Source: an uncultured Clostridia bacterium
Lineage (GTDB): Bacteria; Bacillota; Clostridia; TANB77; CAG-508
Direction: 5' to 3'
Assembly: GCA_934167165.1 (NCBI GenBank)
Contig: CAKPKG010000008.1
Coordinates: 1 to 43,446 of the forward strand
Length of the DNA: 43,446 bases
In this document: one piece after another, positions 26,671-34,988 of the stretch
How positions within the stretch are numbered: the stretch's first letter is position 1
Layout: every line of letters begins with the position of its first letter
The notes under the pieces: model-generated
Told to the model about the DNA's origin: nothing
Database searches by the model: none
Seen by the model: only the letters and a program-made list of their open reading frames with translations
Position numbers and translations under genes: made by a program

Positions 26671-27487
26671 TTATTTTGTTATTACCAATACTGTTTCTAA
26701 TTTTGAAAAATCCACTGATGTTTCTACAATTGCATATCTATCTGTTATATTCTTTGATTCTATTATTTCTTTTATTTTACCTATTTGTATTCCTTTTGGA
26801 TATATTCCACCTAATCCAGAAGTTTCTATTGTATCTTCTAGAACTAGGTCGGCATCTGTTGGAATATACATTAATTTTAATGTATTACTGCTTCCGTAAA
26901 ATTCCTCTTACAATTACGCTATCTCTTGATGTTGTAATTGTTCCACTTATATTAGTTGCTGGATCTATTATTGGTTGAATTTTTGCCGTGTTTTCTGTTA
27001 CAGAAACAACATATCCAACCAATCCTTGCTCTGCAATTACTGGCATGTCCACATCTATTCCACTTGATTTTCCTGCATTTATTACCATTGTTTCGCTTAA
27101 ATTGCTAACATCTTTATTTATTATATATGCTGGTACAGTTTTGTATTCTGAATACTTTTCTGCCATATTTACATATTGCCTTAATGTTGTATTCTCTGTT
27201 TTTATTATCTCCAATTCTTGTAACTTTTTTTGTAGTTCACTATTTTCTTCTTTTAGCTTTTTGTTTTCTTCATCTAATTTATCTATGTTTTCAAAAAAAG
27301 AATCATTTTTTGCAATTTTATTTTTTAAATGTGTTAACCCATTTTGAATTGGCATTACAAGTTTACTAAAAAAGTTCTCTGCACCAGAAAGTTTATTTGT
27401 ATTTATATTGGTAAGCAAAACTAATATAATCAATACTATTATTGTTATTACTATACCTATAATACTTGTTTTATTGTTTTTATACAT
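26671..27487 (-). CDS. mreC: Rod shape-determining protein MreC (one CGGA recoding site)
   Basis: Extracytoplasmic subunit of the elongasome, linking MreB to peptidoglycan synthesis. The 271-residue protein has an N-terminal membrane helix (residues 8-28), a coiled coil at about 65-100 (KLDEENKKLKEENSELQKKL), then the beta-barrel domain. The frame breaks at codon 198 where ATT TTA CGGA AGC must be read with CGGA as Gly, giving VRGILGSSNTLKLMYIP, the expected turn before the last barrel. The length minus one is 272 codons. It follows mreB; mreD is missing after it and purB comes instead. Confidence 0.87.
26893..26896 (-). other. CGGA recoding site in mreC (Gly198)
   Basis: Coding strand reads GGA ATT TTA CGGA AGC AGT. 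CGG is in frame, 197 codons from the ATG; triplet reading stops two codons later at TAA. Confidence 0.85.
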
Positions 27488-27515
27488 TGATGTAATCCTT
27501 TCTTTTATTTATTAT

Positions 27516-28544
27516 TTATCTACGTTTACGTGCATTTATAAGAACTGTTTTTAATCTTTCTAAATCCTCTAACGTTTTTCCTGTTCCTTTTACAACACAT
27601 TCTAATGGATTTTCTGCAATGTATACTGGCATTCCTGTCTTTTGACTTAATAATTTGTCCAAATTTCTAATTAGTGCGCCTCCACCAGCAAGTACAATTC
27701 CCTTTTCAACAATATCTGATGCTAATTCTGGTGGTGTTTTTTCTAGAGTTGTTTTTACAACTTCTACTATTTCATTTATTGAATCTTTCATAGCTTCTTC
27801 TATTTGTGTAGAAGTAATTATTACATTCCTTGGAAGTCCATTACCTAAATCTCTACCTCTTACTTCCATGCTTGCTTCTGTCATTAATGGTAAAGCACAT
27901 CCGATCTCTTTTTTTATTTCTTCTGCTGTTGTTTCCCCTATTGCTAATCCCATTTCTCTTTTTATATAATTTACTATATCTTCATCTAATTCATCTCCTG
28001 CAGTTCTTAAAGAGTTGCTTATTACAACTCCTCCTAATGAAATTACTGCAACTTCTGTCGTACCTCCACCTATGTCAACTATTATATTACCTGTAGGTTC
28101 TGCAACATCTAAATTTGCTCCAATTGCTGCTGCCATTGGCTCTTCTATTAAATATACTTCTTTTGCTCCAGCTCTTAAAACTGATTCTTCTACTGCTCTT
28201 TCTTCTACTTCTGTAATACCAGATGGTACTCCAACAACTACTCTTGGTCTTCCGGCATTATATCTTTGGCATACCTTTGACACTATATTTTTAAGCATTA
28301 ATTGTGTTGCTGTAAAATCAGCTATTACGCCATCTTTTAATGGTCTTACCGCTTTTATAGTTTCTGGTGTTCTTCCAAGCATTTCTTTTGCTTCATAACC
28401 AGTAGCTAAAATATTACCACTTCTTCTATCTATTGCTACAACAGATGGTTCTTTTAATATAACTCCTTTTCCCTTTAGCGTAACTAACGTATTAGCTGTT
28501 CCTAGGTCAATACCTATATCTTTTGATTTTAATCCAAATAACAT
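27516..28544 (-). CDS. mreB: Rod shape-determining protein MreB
   Basis: Bacterial actin that guides sidewall synthesis. The 342-residue protein shows the phosphate-1 motif IGIDLGTANTLV, phosphate-2 IIVDIGGGTTEVAVIS, connecting segments TPETIKAVRPLKDGVI and GVPSGITEVEERAV, and the adenosine motif GIVLAGGGALI. The start is uncertain: the ATG at 28544 gives the usual MreB N-terminus, while an in-frame GTG at 28553 overlaps the radC stop as GTGA. The gene follows radC and precedes mreC. Confidence 0.95.
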   Translation of the reverse strand: MLFGLKSKDIGIDLGTANTLVTLKGKGVILKEPSVVAIDRRSGNILATGYEAKEMLGRTPETIKAVRPLKDGVIADFTATQLMLKNIVSKVCQRYNAGRPRVVVGVPSGITEVEERAVEESVLRAGAKEVYLIEEPMAAAIGANLDVAEPTGNIIVDIGGGTTEVAVISLGGVVISNSLRTAGDELDEDIVNYIKREMGLAIGETTAEEIKKEIGCALPLMTEASMEVRGRDLGNGLPRNVIITSTQIEEAMKDSINEIVEVVKTTLEKTPPELASDIVEKGIVLAGGGALIRNLDKLLSQKTGMPVYIAENPLECVVKGTGKTLEDLERLKTVLINARKRR

Positions 28545-28549
28545 ATTTT

Positions 28550-29242
28550 TCACGATTCCTTTCCCCTTAATACACTCTCATATATTCCATCACCTATAAC
28601 TACGTGATCTAATAACTCTATACCCATTAAAGATGCACTTTCATATATTCTGTCAGTTACTCTATAATCTCCTTTACTAGGTGTTGGATCTCCACTTGGA
28701 TGGTTATGAATAAGTATTATCTTTGGTGCCTGCATTTTTATGGCTTCTGCTAATACATCCTTTGGTTCAATGCATGCAAAGTTTGAACCTCCTAATGATA
28801 TATTTGCAATTCTTAATACAATATTTTTATTATTAAGAATAATTACTTTAGCTATTTCTCTTTTTTCGTACCTTAATTCAGACATTACTAGCTCTGCCAC
28901 GTCTTTTGTACTACTTATTTTTATTTTATTTGTAGTTGGCTTTGTTATTCTCTTTGCAATTTCAGATACAGCTTTTATTTGTATTGCTTTTACTTTTCCA
29001 ATTCCATTAATTTCCGTAAGTTCTTCTATTGATATATCTTGCAAAAATCTCAAATTGTTTTTATTATAACTTTTATCTAAATTTAATATTTTTTGTGCAA
29101 GTGTTACTGCAGTTTCTTTTTTGTTGCCAGTTTTTATTATTATTGCCAAAAGTTCTGCATTAGATAACATCTCTGCCCCATAAATTTCTAGTTTTTCGTA
29201 TGGCCTTTCTGATATTGGGAGCTCTTTCATTTTTAATCGCAT
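28550..29242 (-). CDS. radC: RadC family JAB/MPN domain protein
   Basis: Putative metalloenzyme of the JAB/MPN superfamily; the DNA-repair name is historical. The 230-residue protein has an N-terminal helix-hairpin-helix (ELTEINGIGKVKAIQIKA) and the JAMM metal motif HNHPSGDPTPSKGDYRVTD near the C-terminus. The ATG at 29242 follows AAGGATG. It is directly upstream of mreB, the common radC-mreB-mreC order in Firmicutes. The stop codon touches the alternative mreB GTG start. Confidence 0.93.
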   Translation of the reverse strand: MRLKMKELPISERPYEKLEIYGAEMLSNAELLAIIIKTGNKKETAVTLAQKILNLDKSYNKNNLRFLQDISIEELTEINGIGKVKAIQIKAVSEIAKRITKPTTNKIKISSTKDVAELVMSELRYEKREIAKVIILNNKNIVLRIANISLGGSNFACIEPKDVLAEAIKMQAPKIILIHNHPSGDPTPSKGDYRVTDRIYESASLMGIELLDHVVIGDGIYESVLRGKES

Positions 29243-29331
29243 ATTATCATCCTTTCAAAATAGATTTTTGCCCCCATCGAAATTTGTTAAAAGCAGATTT
29301 TGTGTCTTTTATTTTTCATAAAATATTTTAG

Positions 29332-29589
29332 TTATACCTTTCTGTATATAAATATTGCTATTGCCATTCCCACAATACTTGCAATGTTTATTTTAAACAT
29401 TAGCCCAAATGTTATTGTTATTACATTTAAGTCTAGTGACACTGGAGTTGCTAGTCCAAAGCTTTGTCCATATGATAACCACCATAGCCAATCTACTTTT
29501 GCCGCAAGCTCTCCTAAAAGTCCTCCTATTACTAAACCTGATAGTAAAAACACTAATAATATCCATATATTTTTTTCTCTTGTTGCCAT
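29332..29589 (-). CDS. DUF4321 family small membrane protein
   Basis: Conserved in Clostridia, of unknown function. The 85-residue product has two membrane helices: residues 9-30 (LLVFLLSGLVIGGLLGELA) and about 60-82 after the family words WLSYGQSFGLA and LDLNVITITFG. It stands just upstream of radC, as in many related genomes. An AGGAG ribosome binding site precedes the ATG. It may be part of the radC-mre transcription unit. Confidence 0.88.
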   Translation of the reverse strand: MATREKNIWILLVFLLSGLVIGGLLGELAAKVDWLWWLSYGQSFGLATPVSLDLNVITITFGLMFKINIASIVGMAIAIFIYRKV

Positions 29590-29682
29590 TTGTGCTCCTC
29601 CTTATTTCTCCTTTGTTAAATACTTATATATTATATATGCAATTGCTTGTTTTTTCAAGTAAAATTCAGGCATTTATTGGTT

Positions 29683-29790
29683 TTTGTTTAATTGACGTGT
29701 GAGGTATGATGTGGGAGGTGGGATGTGGGAGGTGGGATTTATAGAGTCAGGGCTTCGTAGGCTTTTCTCTATTTTTCACACTTCGCACCT
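29683..29790. repeat. 130-bp dispersed element, copy 4, 3' end replaced; gap 29590-29985
   Basis: Orientation B: GTTTAATTGACGTGTGAGG, then the core GGGCTTCGTAGGCTTTTC and TTCACACTTCGCACCTC. The usual CTTCGTGAAATTCC end is missing and the sequence runs into the palindrome at 29795-29856, so the palindrome has replaced the end or been inserted. The rest of the 396-base gap holds the mecA promoter region. Confidence 0.75.
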
Positions 29791-29794
29791 CAAA

Positions 29795-29856
29795 AACAAA
29801 TGGGGACAGACCCCTTTTGTTTTAATTCAGACAAAAGGGGTCTGTCCCCATTTGTT
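29795..29856. repeat. 26-bp perfect palindrome with GGGGACAGACCCC core
   Basis: The arms at 29795-29820 and 29831-29856 are perfectly complementary over 26 bases, with a 10-base loop. The inner word GGGGACAGACCCC(TTTT) also occurs, shortened, in the terminator at 9645-9679 and loosely at 120-156. It lies next to the truncated repeat and about 130 bases upstream of mecA, where no convergent gene end needs a terminator. Confidence 0.8.
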
Positions 29857-29896
29857 CCAATTTGTTTAACCTTTTTAATGTTTTTTTAATATAATG

Positions 29897-29905
29897 TGGT
29901 ATAAT
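29897..29905 (+). promoter_or_regulatory. Extended -10 promoter for mecA
   Basis: TGGTATAAT (TGnTATAAT) at 29897-29905, 80 bases before the start. No convincing -35 was seen, as is common with extended -10 promoters. Confidence 0.5.
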
Positions 29906-29985
29906 AATTTCCATATTTTTATCATTTAAATTATTATACTTTGGTGCTATAATAATAATATACTTTATATTGGAGGTTACACATA

Positions 29986-30600
29986 TTGAAAATTGAAAAA
30001 ATAACAGAAAACAAAATTAGAATTATTTTAAGTTTAAGTGATTTAGAGGAAGAACATATAGATTTGCATTCATTCATGTCTAATTCTGCTGAGTCTCAAG
30101 CTTTGTTCTGTAGTTTGCTAAGTAAAGCTGAAAAAGAAGTCGGTTTTCACACAAAAGATTATAAATTAATGATTGAAGCAATTGCAATTCCTGAAGGAAA
30201 GTTTATTTTAACTGTTACCAGACTCCCAGAAAAAGAACAATCAAAAAAGCAAGTAAAAATTAAACGAAAAACATCTGTAATTAATAATAGTTTAGTAATA
30301 TATTCATTTAATTCTTTTGATGATTATTACGAATTTTGTAAATATTTAAGTATGAATTTAAATAATCAAATATATTTAAAATTAAAAAAAGTTTCTTTAT
30401 ATTTGCACAATTCAGTCTATTACCTATGTATACATATTAACAAATCAAATTTATCTGTTGTTAAAGCAATTAATTATGAAATAAGTGAATTTGGAAATAG
30501 TGTTGATAATCCGGAATTATTTGAAAGAAAACTTTTAGAATATGGAAAAGTAATTTTTAAAACAAATGCTATATCTAATTGTGTTAAAGCATTTCTATGA
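29986..30600 (+). CDS. mecA: Adaptor protein MecA
   Basis: Adaptor that delivers substrates to ClpC for degradation and is involved in regulated proteolysis. The 204-residue protein opens with IEKITENKIRIILSLSDLEE, the MecA N-terminal substrate-binding domain, followed by a short Lys-rich linker and the C-terminal ClpC-binding domain (LVIYSFNSFDDYYEFCKYL). The start is TTG at 29986, with GGAGG nine bases upstream; no ATG fits better. It is monocistronic and ends at the terminator shared with the M23 peptidase gene. clpC is not in the window. Confidence 0.9.
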   Translation: MKIEKITENKIRIILSLSDLEEEHIDLHSFMSNSAESQALFCSLLSKAEKEVGFHTKDYKLMIEAIAIPEGKFILTVTRLPEKEQSKKQVKIKRKTSVINNSLVIYSFNSFDDYYEFCKYLSMNLNNQIYLKLKKVSLYLHNSVYYLCIHINKSNLSVVKAINYEISEFGNSVDNPELFERKLLEYGKVIFKTNAISNCVKAFL

Positions 30601-30618
30601 AAATAAAATGTAAAAATA

Positions 30619-30641
30619 AAAACCAGTTAAAAACTGGTTTT
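30619..30641. terminator. Bidirectional terminator, mecA / M23 peptidase
   Basis: A perfect 10-bp stem, AAAACCAGTT (30619-30628) and AACTGGTTTT (30632-30641), closes a 3-base loop and is followed by ATTTTTTAT. Confidence 0.85.
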
Positions 30642-30649
30642 ATTTTTTA

Positions 30650-31651
30650 TTATTTATATAAATATATTTGTGGATTTTGTCTTGCTCCATTTACCTTTAT
30701 TTCTAAATGTAAATGTGGTCCTGTTGAGTTTCCTGTTGATCCAACTGCTGCTATTGCTTCTCCTTGTGCAACTGTTTGACCTGCTGTTACATATAATTTA
30801 CTGCAATGTCCATATACTGTTTCTACGCCATTTCCATGACTAATTCTTACACAATATCCTAATCCATGTCCATCCCAGCCTGAAGATGTTACTGTTCCTC
30901 CTGCAGCTGCTACTATTGTTGTTCCTGTAGAAGTTGCAATGTCTAATCCGCTATGATTTCCACTAGATCTTCGCCCATATCTTGATGTTATTATTCCAGA
31001 TACTGGCCTTATTAATCCTATACCTAAAACTGCTGATGATGGAGTTTCTGTACTTGCTATTTTTGTTCCACTATATGTTGCGTATGCAGAAGCAACTACT
31101 ACTGGTTTTACATATAAAGCTGTTACTACTTTATCCTTTTCTGTAAACTCTTTCATTTCTGTTGAATGAACTTGTGTATATGCTATTTTATTTATATTTG
31201 TACTTTTCTTTGATTTTAATTCATTAATTATGCTTTCTGCGTCATCCTTTGTTGCTACATAGTATTTTTCTTCGTTACTTACTACAATTGCATAATATTC
31301 ATAATATGTTGTTCCTGAGTTTTTAACTCTTTCGTATATCTCATCATCATTTGCTTGGTTATCTTTTTTTAACAAACATAATGAATATTCTGGTAAATCT
31401 TTAATGTCTACAAATGCAATGTTATTATTTTCTTTATTTTGTATATATTCATTTATTCTTTTTTGTAATTTACTTTTATTTTTTGTATATCCTATAAACT
31501 CTCCGTTAACAGTTACACTATACATTGGTTGATATACTAATGATATTATTCCTGTAATTATTATTATTGATATTATAATAAGAAATAAAACTTTTAATGA
31601 GCTTCTAATATGTACAAATATGTTCTTTATACTTCTTAAAATATTAAACAC
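30650..31651 (-). CDS. M23 family peptidoglycan endopeptidase, membrane anchored
   Basis: Likely cleaves peptide crosslinks in the cell wall. The 333-residue product has one N-terminal membrane helix at about residues 20-42, an extracytoplasmic region of about 150 residues, and a C-terminal M23 domain with the zinc motifs SGNHSGLDIA (HxxxD) and GPHLHLEI (HxH), plus YGHCSKLYVTAGQTVAQGE. The start is odd: the first in-frame candidate, GTG at 31651, directly abuts the GGA of TTAGGAGTG, and no ATG follows before the membrane helix. Start therefore unresolved; an ATA or ATT start a few codons downstream would give normal spacing. Confidence 0.85.
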   Translation of the reverse strand: MFNILRSIKNIFVHIRSSLKVLFLIIISIIIITGIISLVYQPMYSVTVNGEFIGYTKNKSKLQKRINEYIQNKENNNIAFVDIKDLPEYSLCLLKKDNQANDDEIYERVKNSGTTYYEYYAIVVSNEEKYYVATKDDAESIINELKSKKSTNINKIAYTQVHSTEMKEFTEKDKVVTALYVKPVVVASAYATYSGTKIASTETPSSAVLGIGLIRPVSGIITSRYGRRSSGNHSGLDIATSTGTTIVAAAGGTVTSSGWDGHGLGYCVRISHGNGVETVYGHCSKLYVTAGQTVAQGEAIAAVGSTGNSTGPHLHLEIKVNGARQNPQIYLYK

Positions 31652-31858
31652 TCCTAACTATTTTTTATTTTTTCCACCTTAATATTTTACATTAATTATA
31701 CAATTTTGGCAATTTTTATATTTCTTTATTTGCTCCTCTAATGTTAGGGATGCTTAATTTTGCTCTCTTTTTCTCCGTTTTACTCTCAAAATCTCCGTAT
31801 TTTGTGTGTTGCAAATTGTGTGTTTTGTTTATTTCCGTAGGGATTGGTGTGTTCGGTG

Positions 31859-31989
31859 AATTGGAATTTGTTTAATTGAAGTGAGAGGTGTGATGTTGGA
31901 GGTGGGATTTATAGGGCCAAGGCTTCGTAGGATTTTCTCTATTTTCACACCTCGCACCTCACACTTCGCACTTCGTGAAATTCAAATTT
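31859..31989. repeat. 130-bp dispersed palindromic element, copy 5 (orientation B); gap 31652-31991
   Basis: Nearly identical to copy 6: both have AATTGGAATTTGTTTAATTG at one end, the core CCAAGGCTTCGTAGGATTTT, and CTTCGTGAAAT at the other end. The two copies bracket the coat-protein genes in the same orientation. The other part of the 340-base gap (31660-31858) is AT-rich and holds nothing recognisable. Confidence 0.88.
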
Positions 31990-31991
31990 AC

Positions 31992-32237
31992 CTAATTGCT
32001 TACTTCATTTTTTACTTTGTCTATTTCTGTTTGTGGTGCTTGTCCTGCCGGTGTGTAATATCCTTTTGTTTGAGCTACTTTAAATAATTCATATTGAAAT
32101 GATTCATCATTATTTCTTATTTGTTGTATTGTTTGTCTTAGTTGCATATTTTCTGCTTCTGAAATAACTCCCTGATATGTTGTAAGTTCAGCTTTAACGC
32201 TTTCTAAAATATCGTTAACCATATATTTTTCTTCCAT
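31992..32237 (-). CDS. Spore coat protein, CotF family
   Basis: Small alpha-helical coat protein of endospores. The 81-residue product contains the CotF words YMVNDILESVKAELTTYQ, SEAENMQLRQTIQQIRN and FQYELFKVAQTKGYY(xP)A. Start at the ATG 32237, nine bases after AGGAGG; a TTG two codons earlier is less likely. It follows the gene at 32251 by 13 bases in the same operon. Expression would be expected in the mother cell late in sporulation, but no sigma-K type promoter could be confirmed. Confidence 0.88.
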   Translation of the reverse strand: MEEKYMVNDILESVKAELTTYQGVISEAENMQLRQTIQQIRNNDESFQYELFKVAQTKGYYTPAGQAPQTEIDKVKNEVSN

Positions 32238-32250
32238 GTTCAAATTCCTC

Positions 32251-32436
32251 CTAATTTAAAAATGTTAATAATTTTTGTTTTGTGTTTAGTGAATCTTGCG
32301 CAGCTTTTGTAAACATTTGCTTTATTTGTGGGTCAACACATTGTGCTGCATATGTGTTTAATTTTTGATATGATGTGTCGTGTGCACCTATTAAGTGTCT
32401 TAAATTTTGTAATTCTACTTGACTTAGTTCTGCCAT
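32251..32436 (-). CDS. Small CotF-like spore coat protein
   Basis: A 61-residue helical protein, MAELSQVELQNLRHLIGAHD followed by a Gln/Ala-rich region ending KQKLLTFLN. It resembles the short N-terminal half-proteins often encoded next to CotF in Clostridia. The start is the ATG at 32436; two in-frame ATGs upstream are within the AAAGGAT ribosome binding site region. It is the first gene of the two-gene coat operon. Confidence 0.8.
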   Translation of the reverse strand: MAELSQVELQNLRHLIGAHDTSYQKLNTYAAQCVDPQIKQMFTKAAQDSLNTKQKLLTFLN

Positions 32437-32507
32437 TAAAATCATCCTTTCCATACTTTTTATTTAACAAGTATATTGTTTACAAAATTAAAAAAATTAT
32501 TCAAAAA

Positions 32508-32633
32508 AATTGGAATTTGTTTAATTGAAGTGAGAGGTGTGATGTTGGAGGTGGGATTTATAGAGCCAAGGCTTCGTAGGATTTTCTCTATTTTCACACC
32601 TCGCACCTCGCACTTCGTGAAATCCCAATTTAT
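32508..32633. repeat. 130-bp dispersed palindromic element, copy 6 (orientation B)
   Basis: Matches copy 5 almost base for base except for a single change in ATAG(A/G)GCCAAGG and a missing short arm unit near the end. It lies upstream of the coat-gene operon and just downstream of pcrA. Confidence 0.88.
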
Positions 32634-32640
32634 TTGCATA

Positions 32641-32666
32641 AAAAAAGAAGATTGCTCTTCTTTTTT
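32641..32666 (-). terminator. Terminator of pcrA
   Basis: An 11-bp stem, AAAAAAGAAGA (32641-32651) and TCTTCTTTTTT (32656-32666), with a 4-base loop, followed on the minus strand by a T-run. It overlaps the pcrA stop codon. Confidence 0.7.
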
Positions 32667-34937
32667 ATCTTATTTCTAAATTAGCAAATTTGGCCATTAG
32701 CCTTTTATGTCCTGCTTTTTCAAAGTTTATATCTAACTTTAAGTCTTCTCCTTCTTGTTCTACTGAATTTATTACTCCTTCTCCAAATTTTTTGTGGTAT
32801 ACTGTTACACCTGCTCTAAATTTGCTTAAATCTACTCCTTCTGTTTTTGTTTTGTTTAGTGAATTTAAGAAGCTTTCTGCTGTTCTAAATTGATATACTG
32901 GTTCTTTTGGAGAGTATTTATCTGCAAATGCTTTTGTTTGATATTTTTTTACTGTTCCATATTCCCACTCATATGTTGTTTCTTTTGGTTCATATTGTTT
33001 TTCTTTCTTTGTATTTTTGTCTCCCTCTAACATTTCTGGTGGTATTTCTTCTATAAATCTAGATATTTTGTTACATGATGTTGAACCAAATATTGTTCTT
33101 TGTCTGCTACATGTTAAGTATAAAAATTGTTCTGCTCTTGTTAGTCCAACATAGCAAAGTCTTCTCTCTTCTTCTAATTCTCTTTCTTCTCCTATTGACT
33201 TATAACTTGGGAATATTCCGGTCTTCCATTCCTATTAAAAATACTACTGGGAATTCTAGTCCTTTTGCACTATGTAAGGTCATTAATGTTACTGCTTCGT
33301 CTGTATCTTCTAATTCATCTACATCACTTGTAAGTGTTATACTCTCTAAAAATTCTGCTAAATTGTTTTCTGCAGCTTCATCTTCAAATTCTATTGCTAC
33401 TGTTAAAAACTCGTCTAAGTTTTCTAGCCTCGTTTCTGCTTGTGTTGTACTTTCTAGTTCTAAAGCTTTTGTATATCCTGTTTTGTTTAGTGTTTGCTTT
33501 ACAAGCTCTGAAATTTTAATTTCTTCTTTACTTGCTCTTAATTCTTCTATTACATTTACAAAATCTCTTGAATTTACAAATACTTTATTTAGCCCAAACT
33601 CATCTGCTTTTTTTATTACCTCATACATTGATATTCCGGTTTGTTGATGCTATTGCTTCTATCTTTTCTAAACTTGTTTTTCCAATTCCTCTTTTAGGTT
33701 CGTTTATTATTCTTTGCAAACTTAAATTATCTGATGTGTTTTGAATTAATCTTAAATAGCTAATTATATCTTTTATTTCTTTTCTTTCGTAGAATTTGTG
33801 TCCACCTATAATTCTGTATGGAATTCCTTCTCTTACCAAAATTTCCTCTATACTACGTGACTGTGCATTCATTCTGTATAGAATTGCAAAGTCTGAATAT
33901 TTTAAATATTCTTCTCTTCTTAAATGTTCTATTTCTTCTGCAATATATCTTGCTTCATCATATTCATCATTACATATGTGTACTTCTGGAAGTTTTCCTT
34001 CTTCTTTTTCTGTCCATAAGTTCTTTTCATATTTTTTGCTATTATTTTTGATTATTGCATTTGCTGCATTTAATATACTTTTTGTAGATCTATAATTTTG
34101 CTCTAATTTTATTATTTTTGTTCCTGGAAAATCCTTTTCAAAGTTTAATATATTTGATATATCTGCTCCTCTAAAAGAATATATTCCTTGGTCATTATCT
34201 CCTACGGCTGTAATGTTTCCGTGTCTTGCTGCGATTAATGTTAGTAATGTAAATTGTGATTTATTTGTATCTTGATATTCGTCTACTAATACATATTTGA
34301 ATTTATCTGAATAATACTCTAAAACATCTGGATTTTCTGTTAATATGTCTATTGTAAAATTGATAATATCATCAAAATCTATTGCATTATTTTCTTTTAA
34401 TTTTCTTTGATATACAGCATATATTTCTGCAATTTTTTCTTTTCTATATTCACCATTTGTCCTTAATTTGTAGCTTTCTGGTGTAAGCATTTCATTTTTT
34501 GCATTGCTTATTTCTGATAATACACTTCTGTCTGTAAACAATTTATCATCAATATTTAATTCTCTTAAACATTGTTTTACTAAACTTCTTTGGTCTGATG
34601 TATCAAATATTATAAATGAGCTTTCATATCCTAATCTATCTATAAATCTTCTTAAAATTCTAACGCAAATAGAGTGGAAAGTTCCTAGCCACATTTCATT
34701 TGCTGCTTCTCCGACCAATGCTTCTACCCTTGTTTTCATTTCATTTGCTGCTTTATTTGTAAATGTAATTGCAAGTATTTGCCATGGTTTTACATTTTTT
34801 TCTCCTATTAAATATGCTATTTTATGTGTTAGCACTTTTGTTTTTCCAGAACCTGCACCTGCTATAATTAGGTTTGGTCCTTCTGTGTTTATTACTGCTT
34901 CGTATTGTTTATCGTTTAGTCCTTCTAATATGTTCAT
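32665..34937 (-). CDS. pcrA: ATP-dependent DNA helicase PcrA/UvrD (two CGGA recoding sites)
   Basis: Superfamily 1A 3'-5' helicase for nucleotide-excision repair and removal of stalled complexes. The corrected protein has 756 residues, close to PcrA. Motifs visible in order: IIAGAGSGKTKVLTHK (Walker A), ITFTNKAANEMK, DEYQDTN (Walker B), DNDQGIYSFRGA, EQNYRST, LMTLHSAKGLEFPVVF (motif V) and GLTRAE (motif VI). The frame breaks at codon 434 (AAC CGGA ATA, giving TNGISMYEV) and codon 573 (GAC CGGA ATA, giving GMEDGIFPS). Both are conserved glycines. The base count minus two is 757 codons. The C-terminal tail has the GTVKKYQTKAF and KFGEGVI PcrA/UvrD tail motif. The ATG follows AAAGGAA. Confidence 0.88.
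33217..33220 (-). other. CGGA recoding site in pcrA (Gly573)
   Basis: Coding strand reads GAA GAC CGGA ATA TTC CCA. In frame only if the earlier site at 33638 is read as four bases. Gly gives EDGIFPS, a conserved PcrA motif; triplet reading stops within six codons. Confidence 0.87.
33635..33638 (-). other. CGGA recoding site in pcrA (Gly434)
   Basis: Coding strand reads ACA AAC CGGA ATA TCA ATG. In frame, 433 codons from the ATG. Gly gives NGISMYEV; triplet reading stops within five codons. Confidence 0.87.
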
Positions 34938-34988
34938 TTGTTTATTCCTTTCTTTGATTTGTTTGAAGTTGGAAGTGTGATGTGTGAA

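Noticed and set aside
11653..33638. Frame breaks as sequencing or assembly errors
   Set aside because: A systematic error would hit GG or CCGG motifs in every frame and in intergenic DNA. All sixteen are at an in-frame CGG where glycine is expected, and the many CGG in other frames cause no break. Only the CGGT site next to A7 (17492) could be a homopolymer slip.
11653..33638. Simple reassignment of CGG to another amino acid (Gln or Trp, as predicted in some Firmicutes)
   Set aside because: A triplet reassignment would not change the frame. Each site needs a +1 shift and stops follow quickly if CGG is read as a triplet.
11653..33638. Classic programmed +1 frameshifting as in prfB
   Set aside because: The prfB signal needs a slippery codon, a stop and an upstream Shine-Dalgarno. 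Here the preceding codons are diverse, no stop is at the site, and no common upstream signal is seen.
10291..34937. The seven broken genes as pseudogenes
   Set aside because: The broken genes include essential or conserved ones (coaE, mreC, pcrA), carry no other damage, and every break has the same form, +1 at CGG.
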